From: an uncultured Clostridia bacterium
GTDB lineage: Bacteria > Bacillota > Clostridia > TANB77 > CAG-508
DNA: 5,290 nucleotides
Direction: 5' to 3'
NCBI GenBank assembly: GCA_947625565.1
Contig: CANQOU010000092.1
Span: 1-5,290 of the forward strand
Of this stretch, positions 1 to 5,290 are shown in pieces (within the stretch, counting starts at the first letter, position 1; the number at the start of each line of letters is the position of its first letter). The notes beneath the pieces are model-generated. The model was not told the origin of the DNA. It ran no database searches and was given only the letters and a program-made list of their open reading frames with translations. A program made the translations under genes and the position numbers.

Positions 1-24
1 TTGCATTGGAAAGTATTTAGACAT

Positions 25-63
25 AAAATAAAGAAAAGGCAAAATCCTTTTCTTTATTTTTTT
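25..63 (-). terminator. Probable bidirectional intrinsic terminator after greA
   Basis: A perfect 15-bp inverted repeat occupies 25-39 and 46-60, with a 6-nt loop at 40-45. Each arm carries two G:C pairs next to the loop and is otherwise A/T. On the minus strand the 3' arm is itself U-rich (CCTTTTCTTTATTTT) and runs into ATGT. On the plus strand the 3' arm is followed by further Ts to 63, so it would also stop a converging transcript from the left. The TAA stop of greA (56-54) lies inside the stem. The low GC content of the stem makes its strength uncertain. Confidence 0.7.
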
Positions 64-530
64 ATAGATAATATTTTATATTTCATTATTCCTGCTGGTG
101 CATTAACCTCTACTACTTGATTTTTTCTTGCTCCTAGTAAAGCTGCTCCTAATGGTGATTCATTTGATATTTTATTTTCTGCTAAATTTACTTCTGTTGA
201 GCCTACTATTGTATAATCAATTTTTTCATTAAATTCTAAGTCATTTACTCTAACAACATTTCCAATTTGAACAGTTTCTGTATCAATTTCTTTTTCATCA
301 ATTATTTTTGCATGTCTTAATTTATTTTCTAATTCTACAATTTTTACTTCGTTTTCTGCTTGTGCATTTTTAGCTTCGTCATATTCAGAATTTTCTGATA
401 AATCTCCAAATCCTAGAGCAATCTTTATTCTTTCTGCAATTTCTGCTCTTTTTTCTGTTTTTAAAATATTTAATTCTTTTTCTAAATTATCATATCCTTC
501 TTGTGTAAGGATTACTTCTTTTTCTTCCAT
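54..530 (-). CDS. greA: Transcription elongation factor GreA (transcript cleavage factor)
   Basis: GreA enters the secondary channel of stalled, backtracked RNA polymerase and stimulates cleavage of the RNA 3' end. The 158-residue product matches the usual length of the family. Residues 1-75 form the N-terminal coiled coil, with the tip motif G-D-L-S-E-N-S-E-Y at 42-50; D43 and E46 correspond to the acidic pair that positions the catalytic metal. Residues 80-158 form the FKBP-like C-terminal domain, including S-P-L-G-A-A-L-L-G at 125-133. The frame is open upstream to an ATG at 590, but residues from that extension have no family counterpart and a probable promoter lies within it. The start at 530 has AGAAGGGA 10 nt upstream and gives the canonical M-E-E-K start. 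An ATG at 539 is a weaker alternative because the Shine-Dalgarno would abut it. It is the last gene before the terminator. The identification is secure. Confidence 0.96.
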   Translation of the reverse strand: MEEKEVILTQEGYDNLEKELNILKTEKRAEIAERIKIALGFGDLSENSEYDEAKNAQAENEVKIVELENKLRHAKIIDEKEIDTETVQIGNVVRVNDLEFNEKIDYTIVGSTEVNLAENKISNESPLGAALLGARKNQVVEVNAPAGIMKYKILSIKK

Positions 531-539
531 TTTAATCAT

Positions 540-547
540 TCCCTTCT
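540..547 (-). promoter_or_regulatory. greA: greA ribosome binding site that decides the start
   Basis: On the minus strand AGAAGGGA (547-540) lies 10 nt before the ATG at 530 and directly against the ATG at 539. Spacing and homology both favour 530 as the start. Confidence 0.65.
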
Positions 548-561
548 GTGATATGTATAAT

Positions 562-590
562 ATATTAAAGCACAAATTGACATTTGTCAA
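562..590 (-). promoter_or_regulatory. Probable sigma-A promoter for greA
   Basis: On the minus strand a perfect -35 box TTGACA (590-585) is followed by a 17-nt spacer and TAATAT (567-562), which keeps the important T1, A2 and T6 of the -10 consensus. The predicted start, around 555, leaves a short leader of about 25 nt with the ribosome binding site at 547-540. The -35 box overlaps the TGA stop of pgsA (589-587). It is also one half of the perfect dyad TTGACA-TT-TGTCAA at 577-590, so a regulator site is possible but unproven. The promoter call rests on consensus and spacing only. Confidence 0.55.
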
Positions 591-1183
591 GCTTTTTTTA
601 AAAATTTTCTTCCTTCTTTGATGTAATCAATTCCAGAAAATATTGTTGCAACCGTTTGAGCTATCATCATTACTGTTACAACTAAATTTAATACTAAGTC
701 TGAACCTCGTAGTAATCCTAAAAAGCATTCTCCAAATGAATATGGGTCAACAAATGCTAGTATTATAGATATCATTTGTGTAACAGTTTTTAGTTTACCC
801 CAATGTGAAGCTGCTATTACCTTTCCACCTTTTTCTACTGCTATCAATCTATATCCTGATACAATAAATTCTCTTGATAATACAATTATAGGTATCCAAG
901 CTGGTATTTTTTGCATTTCAACTAACATTATCATAGCTGTTAATACTAGTATTTTATCTGCTATTGGGTCTAAGAATTTTCCAAATGTTGTTATTTGATT
1001 TTTTTTTCTTGCAATATATCCGTCTAATTTATCTGTAATTGATGCTATAATAAATATTAAATCAATTAAAAAATATGTAATAGGAATTCCGTATATTTTT
1101 CCTTCTATTCCGAAAAATGGTATTATAACCATTATTGGGACAAGTATTATTCTAAATATTGTTAGTTTATTTGCCAAATTCAC
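587..1183 (-). CDS. pgsA: CDP-diacylglycerol--glycerol-3-phosphate 3-phosphatidyltransferase
   Basis: This membrane enzyme makes phosphatidylglycerophosphate and CMP from CDP-diacylglycerol and sn-glycerol 3-phosphate, the committed step to phosphatidylglycerol and cardiolipin. The 198-residue product is hydrophobic with several membrane segments (about 8-27, 33-50, 77-90, 95-110, 133-146 and 162-183). The CDP-alcohol phosphotransferase signature D-x2-D-G-x2-A-R-x8-G-x3-D-x3-D is complete: D51, D54, G55, A58, R59, G68, D72 and D76; the aspartates bind the metals. S-R-E at 103-105 and G-K-L-K-T at 129-133 also fit PgsA rather than other members of the family. The start is GTG (1183-1181), with AGGAGG seven bases upstream. 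It lies 21 nt after ctpA, which suggests co-transcription, and it ends inside the greA promoter. Recognition as PgsA is strong; a related CDP-alcohol transferase such as cardiolipin synthase is less likely. Confidence 0.94.
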   Translation of the reverse strand: MNLANKLTIFRIILVPIMVIIPFFGIEGKIYGIPITYFLIDLIFIIASITDKLDGYIARKKNQITTFGKFLDPIADKILVLTAMIMLVEMQKIPAWIPIIVLSREFIVSGYRLIAVEKGGKVIAASHWGKLKTVTQMISIILAFVDPYSFGECFLGLLRGSDLVLNLVVTVMMIAQTVATIFSGIDYIKEGRKFLKKA

Positions 1184-1196
1184 TTTTTTTCCTCCT
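1181..1196 (-). promoter_or_regulatory. pgsA: Strong ribosome binding site with GTG start of pgsA
   Basis: AGGAGG (1196-1191) is followed by seven A residues (1190-1184) and then GTG (1183-1181). No ATG is suitably placed, and the following residues M-N-L-A-N-K-L-T are typical of the PgsA N-terminus. Confidence 0.8.
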
Positions 1197-1204
1197 TTTA
1201 TGCA

Positions 1205-2437
1205 CTATTTTTTTTCTATTGTTTTAACAACTTCTTTTGCTTTTTGCAATTGCGTATCTTTTTCTTCTGGAACATCTAATAAGTTTGTTACATCTTCTGG
1301 TAATTCTACCTTAACATCTGGTTCTATTCCAACTTTATTTATTTTATTATGATTTGGAGTTTGATATTCTTGTGTTGTAATTTTAATAGCTCCACTTCCT
1401 TTTACAGATAAAATATCTTGTATTATTCCTTTCCCATATGTTGTTGTTCCTACTACTTTTGCTTTTCCTAAATCTTGTAATGCTCCTGCTAGTATTTCTG
1501 ATGCACTAGCTGTATTTTTATTTGTTAGAATTACTATTGGTATATCTATTACTTGGTCATTTTTTGATTTTTCAATAGTTTCTTTTCCATTTTTATCTAC
1601 TTCATACAGAATTACACTATCTTTTTCTGTCATATAGTCTGCTAATTTTGTTGCTTGGTCTACTAAACCACCACCATTATTTCTTAGGTCTATTATTAAA
1701 TGTGTCATTCCTTCAGCTTTTAATTCGTCATATTTTACTTTAAAGTCATCTGCTGTTGTTTCATCAAAAGAAGTAAATTCAATATATCCTATTCCATTTT
1801 CTAACATTTTTCCTTCTACTGGATTTATTTTTATCTTTTCTGTTTTAATTGTAATCATTTTTGTTTCTTCGTTTCGCTCTATAAAAATTCTTACATTTCT
1901 TCCTTCTTCTTTTTCTTTGACATCATTTGAAAGTTCATCCATTTGGCTTGCTGTATATCTTTTATCATCAACACCTATTATATAATCTCCAGGTAATATT
2001 CCTGCTTTTTCTGCTGGTGAGTTTTTAACTACTGATACTATTTTTACCTTGTCTTGTTCTTTATCACTAGTTAAATATACTCCTATTCCTATATAATTTC
2101 CTTTAGTATTCTGCATATATTCTTCTAACTCATCTTCTGAAATATACTTAGTATATGGGTCTCCTAAGCCATCCACATATCCTTTTATAGCCCCTTCTTT
2201 TAGTTTTTCATTATCTACTTCTCCTAGATAATATTGGTCTATAATTTTTTTATATGTATATAGATCTGAAGAAATGTCTCCTATTTCTTCTCTTGTTAAT
2301 AAAAATAGGTTTCCATCATTTTTTATATATGCATATAACCCTATTGAAGTTATTAGAAATGTTATAAATGCAGTTAGTATAACTAACATTACTGTTCTAT
2401 ATATTCTACAAATTGTTTTATTATCCAAATTTATCAT
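1205..2437 (-). CDS. ctpA: S41 family carboxy-terminal processing protease, membrane anchored, CtpA/CtpB type
   Basis: This is a serine protease that acts outside the membrane and trims or degrades exported proteins from a C-terminal end. Of 410 residues, 15-38 form one N-terminal membrane anchor. About 50-105 is a helical N-terminal region, 113-200 a PDZ domain (G-I-G-V at 117-120, S-P-A-E-K-A-G-I-L-P-G-D at 140-151), and 205-380 the S41 core. The core contains L-R-N-N-G-G-G-L (251-258) and S-A-S-E (311-314). S311 and K336, 25 residues apart as in B. subtilis CtpB, form the catalytic dyad, and Q340 fits the assisting glutamine. The tail from 385 is charged. GGAAAGG directly abuts the ATG at 2437, so translation might start at TTG codon 4 (2428). 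ctpA has its own promoter and leads pgsA by 21 nt. In Gram-negative bacteria Ctp proteases degrade wall hydrolases; a similar role towards the adjacent M23 proteins is inference. The family call is sure; the A/B designation is loose. Confidence 0.94.
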   Translation of the reverse strand: MINLDNKTICRIYRTVMLVILTAFITFLITSIGLYAYIKNDGNLFLLTREEIGDISSDLYTYKKIIDQYYLGEVDNEKLKEGAIKGYVDGLGDPYTKYISEDELEEYMQNTKGNYIGIGVYLTSDKEQDKVKIVSVVKNSPAEKAGILPGDYIIGVDDKRYTASQMDELSNDVKEKEEGRNVRIFIERNEETKMITIKTEKIKINPVEGKMLENGIGYIEFTSFDETTADDFKVKYDELKAEGMTHLIIDLRNNGGGLVDQATKLADYMTEKDSVILYEVDKNGKETIEKSKNDQVIDIPIVILTNKNTASASEILAGALQDLGKAKVVGTTTYGKGIIQDILSVKGSGAIKITTQEYQTPNHNKINKVGIEPDVKVELPEDVTNLLDVPEEKDTQLQKAKEVVKTIEKK

Positions 2438-2465
2438 CCTTTCCAGTAATATATATATAACAATT

Positions 2466-2485
2466 GGGCGGATTATCCTCCGCCC
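2466..2485 (-). repeat. GC-rich perfect inverted repeat over the ctpA transcription start region
   Basis: Seven-base arms GGGCGGA (2485-2479) and TCCGCCC (2472-2466) flank a 6-nt centre. It is the only such GC-rich block in an AT-rich region. It begins one base after the -10 box of the ctpA promoter and spans the expected start point, a classic operator location. It could instead act as a hairpin in transcripts reading in from the hydrolase genes. It is not followed by a U-tract on either strand, so it is not a standard intrinsic terminator. Confidence 0.6.
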
Positions 2486-2486
2486 T

Positions 2487-2517
2487 ATTATATCATATGC
2501 AATTATTTCTTTGTCAA
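2487..2517 (-). promoter_or_regulatory. Strong probable sigma-A promoter for ctpA-pgsA
   Basis: On the minus strand TTGACA (2517-2512) and TATAAT (2492-2487) are both perfect matches, separated by 19 nt. The -10 box has the extended TGn element directly upstream (TGA, 2495-2493), which can compensate for the spacer being two bases longer than ideal. The -35 box begins three bases after the TAA of the hydrolase gene (2523-2521). Expected transcription starts are near 2481-2478, inside the inverted repeat at 2466-2485. This separates ctpA and downstream genes from the upstream ftsX-hydrolase unit. Confidence 0.72.
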
Positions 2518-2520
2518 GAC

Positions 2521-3753
2521 TTATGGTAAATAATTTAATGGATTTTTACGACAATTATATGTACCAGGTGATGTTCTTACTTCAAAATGTAAATGTGGTC
2601 CTGAAGAATTTCCTGTGCTTCCAACTCTCATTATTTGCTGACCTTGTTTTACTGTTTGTCCTTGTGATACACAAATTGAGCCTGCTTGTCCATGTGCATA
2701 TAATGTATATAGACCATTTGTATGTGCTATTATAACATAATTTCCATAGCTTGTAGTAAGTGCATGTGTTTCAGAAACAACTCCGTCTGCTACGGCATAT
2801 ACAGGTTGTCCATTTATTCCAGCAGGCCCATAGTCAACTGCACCATGTACTGCTCCACTAGAATAATACCACGTTGTTGTTACTCTTGCATAAGCTGAAG
2901 GAACTGGATGTATAAATCCACTAGAGCTTGTACCAGAAGTAGCACCTCCACCATTAGATGAGCCACCACTAGAATTTTGTTGTTGTTGTTTCTTTCTTAA
3001 TTCTTCTAATTGACGTTTTACTTCTGCTTGATGTGCTATAATTGCTTGGTCAATTGCTACGTTGTCTTTTTTTATTTCATCTATTTTTGCTTGTAAGTTT
3101 TGTTCTTCCTGAGATAGTTGTGATACTTTGTTTTGTTTTTCTGTCTTGCTAGCTTCTAACTTAGATGCTACAAGTTGTTTATTAGTTCTTGCTGATGTTA
3201 ATTTGCTTTTACTTTCTTCTAATTCCTTTTTAGCATTTTCTATTTCATTTTTCTTTTTATCAATTTCATTTAATAAATCCACATCACATTCTGCAATTTC
3301 AGATATTACATAATAACTAGAAATGAAATCTGTAACTGATTCTGAAGATAATAATACATCTAAATATTTAGTTTCTCCTGCTTCATATAAAGCTACCACT
3401 CTTTCTTCTAACATTTTTTGTTGATTTTTATAATCTTCTTGTGCTTGATTTAGTTTTGCTGTTGTATCTTGAATTTTTGCATTTGCATCAGATATTTGAC
3501 TATCTAATGTACTAATTTGACTTTCATAATCATTTATCTGAGTATCTAGCTCTGCAACTTCTTTAACTGTTTGATTTTTTTGTGCTGTAACTTTACTTTT
3601 TTCTGATTCTACTTCTTTTATTTTTTCATTATTGCTATTTTTCTCATTGTTTAATTTGGTTTCTTCTGCATCAAGTGCAAGTGAAATATTACATGCACTT
3701 ACTAATATTAAAATCAATAGAACTCCAATTATTTTTTTGCCTAAGTTTTTCAT
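2521..3753 (-). CDS. Secreted coiled-coil M23 peptidoglycan endopeptidase (PcsB-like coiled coil), second of a tandem pair
   Basis: This is probably a zinc endopeptidase that cuts peptide cross-links in peptidoglycan. Of 410 residues, 1-27 are an export signal. It contains V-S-A-C (18-21), which fits a lipobox with C21 as the lipidated residue; cleavage after A-L-A at 27 is the alternative. Residues 30-255 are long charged coiled coil, with the PcsB-type core around 116-179 (E-E-R-V-V-A-L-Y-E-A-G). A Gln run (256-259) and a Ser/Gly linker (261-279) lead to the M23 domain (281-410). Zinc and catalytic residues are intact: H303 and D307 (HxxxD), H354, H387 and H389 (HxH). The segment before H303 lacks the usual Y-G-x-R-x-H-P-I motif that its neighbour has, so this is a divergent M23 subgroup. 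C361 and C401 are a possible disulfide pair. The start has AAGGAGGT four bases upstream, overlapping the previous gene's stop. Control by FtsEX is inferred from the coiled coil and the neighbourhood. Confidence 0.93.
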   Translation of the reverse strand: MKNLGKKIIGVLLILILVSACNISLALDAEETKLNNEKNSNNEKIKEVESEKSKVTAQKNQTVKEVAELDTQINDYESQISTLDSQISDANAKIQDTTAKLNQAQEDYKNQQKMLEERVVALYEAGETKYLDVLLSSESVTDFISSYYVISEIAECDVDLLNEIDKKKNEIENAKKELEESKSKLTSARTNKQLVASKLEASKTEKQNKVSQLSQEEQNLQAKIDEIKKDNVAIDQAIIAHQAEVKRQLEELRKKQQQQNSSGGSSNGGGATSGTSSSGFIHPVPSAYARVTTTWYYSSGAVHGAVDYGPAGINGQPVYAVADGVVSETHALTTSYGNYVIIAHTNGLYTLYAHGQAGSICVSQGQTVKQGQQIMRVGSTGNSSGPHLHFEVRTSPGTYNCRKNPLNYLP

Positions 3754-3757
3754 TTTT

Positions 3758-3766
3758 ACCTCCTTA
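3758..3766 (-). promoter_or_regulatory. Stop codon overlapping a perfect Shine-Dalgarno between the paired hydrolase genes
   Basis: On the minus strand TAAGGAGGT (3766-3758) holds both the TAA of the first M23 gene and AAGGAGGT for the second, with its ATG at 3753 four bases further on. Only 10 nt separate the coding regions. This predicts strong, translationally coupled expression of the two hydrolases from one mRNA. Confidence 0.85.
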
Positions 3767-5029
3767 GTTTGATGTGTTTTCTGCTGATGTATTTTGATCT
3801 TGTGTATTATTTTCTTCTTGTTTGCTTTGTTCAGTTTGTTCTTTATCTTCTTCAGAATTTGGAACTAGTCCATTTGTAATATATGGCATTGGGTCTGTTA
3901 CAACTCCATTTTTTCTTACTTCAAAATGTGCATGTGGTCCTGTTGAATAACCTGTTGAGCCTACTTTCAAAATAGCTTGATTACGAGTTACCTTATCTCC
4001 TACTTGAACTAAAATTTGAGATCCATGTGCATATAGTGTGGAAATTCCACCTCCATGGTCAATTAAAACCATATTACCATATGCTAAATTATATCCTGCT
4101 TTTACAACAATACCATCATTTGCTGCCACAAAATTTGCTCCCATAGGTGCTGATATATCAACACCTGTATGTAATTTATATACTTTAGTAATTGGGTGAA
4201 CTCTCATACCATATTTTGAACTAATTTTTGTATAACCTGGAACTGGCCACGCAAGTTCTCCTCCGATATATTCTGTAGCTATTCCTCCTTTAGCAAGTTC
4301 TAAAATTTGCATATTTATTTCTTTTAAAGCTTGATTATATTCATCTATTTCGTTTTGAGTTTCTCTTTCTTGTTCTGATAATTTTGATATATAGTTTTCT
4401 CTTAATTTTTTAGTTGCTTGCAAAACTTTTGTTGCTCTTGTTTGTTTTTCTATAAGTGTTACTAATTCTTTCCTTTCTTTTTCCAATTTTGTTTTTGCAT
4501 TTTCAATATTATTTTTTCTTTCTCCTAATGTATTTAAAATATCTGAATCATAATCTGCAATTTCTGAAATTACAAAGTATGTAGAAACAAAATCAGAAAT
4601 ATTATCACATTTTAGCAAAACATCTAAGTATTGAGTATCTCCTGCTTCATATAAAGCAACAATACGTTCTTCAAATATTGCTTTTTGCTTGTCATATTTT
4701 TCCTTTTCAATTTTCTGTGTTTCTTCCAGTCCTTGTATAGTCTGCTGTATAATTTGTATCTTTTCAGAGCTTTCTTCTAATTCAGTCTCAGACTTTTCTA
4801 TTTTCTCGTCTAATTTTTGAACTTGCTCCAAATTTTCTGTAATATCTAATTGTATTCCTGAAAGTTCTTCATTTGCCTGCTCAATCTGTCCTTCTATTTC
4901 TTTTTGTTTATCTTGCAAAGATGTTGTATTTGTTGTTGTATTTTCTACAACATTTTCACTTTCTACTGCATATACAAAACCAGAACATAGCAATAGGCAA
5001 ATCAAACTTGTACATAAAATCCTTCGCAT
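3764..5029 (-). CDS. Secreted coiled-coil M23 peptidoglycan endopeptidase, probable FtsEX partner, first of a tandem pair
   Basis: This is probably an exported zinc endopeptidase of peptidoglycan. Of 421 residues, 1-21 form a type I signal peptide (cleavage predicted after V-Y-A) with Cys at 6, 11 and 15. Residues 37-247 are coiled coil, with the PcsB-like core at 120-183 (E-E-R-I-V-A-L-Y-E-A-G). The M23/LytM domain spans about 259-385 and is canonical: S-S-K-Y-G-M-R-V-H-P-I (270-280), H287 and D291 (HxxxD), H335, and H366 and H368 (HxH). All catalytic residues are present, unlike EnvC of E. coli, whose LytM domain is degenerate and serves as an activator. The C-terminal tail from about 390 is rich in E, Q, N and S and probably disordered. 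AGGAG sits eight bases before the ATG. The gene follows ftsX by 26 nt, so it likely shares that mRNA. The domain call is sure; interaction with FtsX is inferred from context and the PcsB/EnvC/CwlO precedents. Confidence 0.94.
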   Translation of the reverse strand: MRRILCTSLICLLLCSGFVYAVESENVVENTTTNTTSLQDKQKEIEGQIEQANEELSGIQLDITENLEQVQKLDEKIEKSETELEESSEKIQIIQQTIQGLEETQKIEKEKYDKQKAIFEERIVALYEAGDTQYLDVLLKCDNISDFVSTYFVISEIADYDSDILNTLGERKNNIENAKTKLEKERKELVTLIEKQTRATKVLQATKKLRENYISKLSEQERETQNEIDEYNQALKEINMQILELAKGGIATEYIGGELAWPVPGYTKISSKYGMRVHPITKVYKLHTGVDISAPMGANFVAANDGIVVKAGYNLAYGNMVLIDHGGGISTLYAHGSQILVQVGDKVTRNQAILKVGSTGYSTGPHAHFEVRKNGVVTDPMPYITNGLVPNSEEDKEQTEQSKQEENNTQDQNTSAENTSN

Positions 5030-5055
5030 TTGCTACTCCTTTAAACTTTTAAATA

Positions 5056-5290
5056 CTACCTCATAGAAATAACACTACCTAAAGCACCAATACCAATTCC
5101 TAAAAGCATATATACCAAGATGATGGAAGATAGCATATCTCCAAATCCAACTAAGCTCATTCCTATCATTTTCATAAATGAGCCATTTACTAATTCTTGA
5201 GCAATAAAATTATATGCCCCTCCTATAATCACAATTGAAACTGCACTTGAAAGAATACCAATTATCATACCTTCTACAATAAATGGCCAT
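5056..5290 (-). CDS. ftsX: Cell division ABC transporter permease FtsX, C-terminal part (5' end outside the window)
   Basis: FtsX is the membrane subunit of the FtsEX complex, which transmits ATP-driven changes from FtsE to extracellular wall hydrolases. Only the last 77 complete codons are in the window, beginning W-P-F-I-V-E-G-M-I-I-G. That matches the FtsX segment entering the third membrane helix; the internal ATG at 5268 is not a start. Two hydrophobic helices follow (about P2-Y26 and S54-V73 of the visible part), separated by the short loop expected of FtsX, ending G-A-L-G-S-V-I-S-M-R. Translation stops at TAG (5058-5056). The next codons in frame encode Y-L-K-V and then TAA (5043-5041), which resembles the usual R-[KR]-[YF]-L-[KR]-[VI] end of Firmicute FtsX. 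The protein may therefore lack five residues. Adjacent coiled-coil M23 genes support the assignment; ftsE is expected further upstream. Confidence 0.85.
   Translation of the reverse strand, partial: WPFIVEGMIIGILSSAVSIVIIGGAYNFIAQELVNGSFMKMIGMSLVGFGDMLSSIILVYMLLGIGIGALGSVISMR

Noticed and set aside
531..590. A 20-residue N-terminal extension of GreA from the ATG at 590
   Set aside because: The extension overlaps pgsA and the likely greA promoter, has no match to the GreA N-terminus, and the start at 530 gives the normal family length with a placed ribosome site.
1181..1207. ctpA and pgsA are in the same frame with only the ctpA TAG separating them, suggesting a readthrough fusion
   Set aside because: The intervening codons include a strong AGGAGG site and a GTG start typical of PgsA, and fusing a cytoplasmic PgsA N-terminus to an extracellular protease makes no topological sense.
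2449..2460. Short alternating AT run before ctpA as a functional repeat
   Set aside because: A few AT units are expected by chance in such AT-rich intergenic DNA, and nothing links it to a site.
2466..2485. The GC-rich inverted repeat as a standard intrinsic terminator
   Set aside because: Neither strand has a run of Ts after the hairpin (AATTGTTATA on the minus strand, TATTATATC on the plus strand). An attenuating role cannot be excluded, but operator or mRNA structure fits the location better.
2274..2735. Plus-strand 153-codon open frame
   Set aside because: It crosses the start of ctpA, the intergenic promoter and the end of the M23 gene on the opposite strand. Its product is a low-complexity hydrophobic string with no family features, so it is antisense shadow of real genes.
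3128..3313. Plus-strand 61-codon open frame
   Set aside because: It lies wholly opposite the coiled-coil region of the M23 gene. Its Ser/Leu/Phe-rich product is the expected antisense of Lys/Glu-rich coding sequence.
1205..5058. TAG reassigned to an amino acid, to explain the ftsX amber codon
   Set aside because: ctpA also ends at TAG at a sensible length, and no TAG is seen inside a conserved coding region here, so a recoded genome is not supported by this window.

Overview
The window is a compact, AT-rich stretch in which every credible gene lies on the minus strand, so it reads from right (5290) to left (1). In transcription order it holds the 3' end of ftsX, two tandem secreted coiled-coil/M23 peptidoglycan hydrolase genes, a membrane-anchored S41 carboxy-terminal processing protease (ctpA type), pgsA (phosphatidylglycerophosphate synthase) and greA (transcript cleavage factor). 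An AT-rich hairpin just after greA is probably the terminator. The low GC content, strong AGGAGG-type Shine-Dalgarno sites, PcsB-like coiled coils beside ftsX and adjacent ctp gene suggest a Gram-positive Firmicute, most likely a Clostridia-type anaerobe. This is inference; no marker gene here fixes the taxon.

Right part (2521-5290), cell-wall remodelling: the FtsEX ABC-transporter-like complex is known to control cell-wall hydrolases through extracellular coiled-coil partners (EnvC in E. coli, PcsB in streptococci, CwlO in B. subtilis). Here the ftsX end is followed at short spacing by two hydrolase genes with the same PcsB-like coiled-coil core (40 of 64 residues identical over the best block) and M23 domains whose zinc and catalytic residues all look intact. 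The junction between the two hydrolase genes is very tight: the stop codon of one overlaps the Shine-Dalgarno of the next. The ftsX reading frame ends at a TAG followed in frame by codons for Y-L-K-V and a TAA; this looks like a normal FtsX tail cut by a recent amber codon.

Middle (2438-2520), regulatory gap: a near-ideal promoter (TTGACA, 19-nt spacer, TGnTATAAT) begins three bases after the hydrolase stop and points at ctpA. A GC-rich perfect inverted repeat lies over its expected start point. ctpA and what follows can therefore be transcribed separately from the ftsX-hydrolase genes.

Left part (1-2437): ctpA and pgsA are 21 nt apart and probably co-transcribed. greA has its own likely promoter (TTGACA-17-TAATAT) overlapping the pgsA stop, and the position of that promoter favours a 158-residue GreA over a longer reading. 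The genes form a plausible envelope-growth neighbourhood (septal or side-wall hydrolysis, extracytoplasmic proteolysis, phospholipid synthesis) with a transcription-fidelity factor at its end. I see no mobile element, CRISPR array, tRNA or rRNA, and no obviously new system. The most notable points are the ftsX tail, the paired hydrolases and the ctpA promoter dyad.
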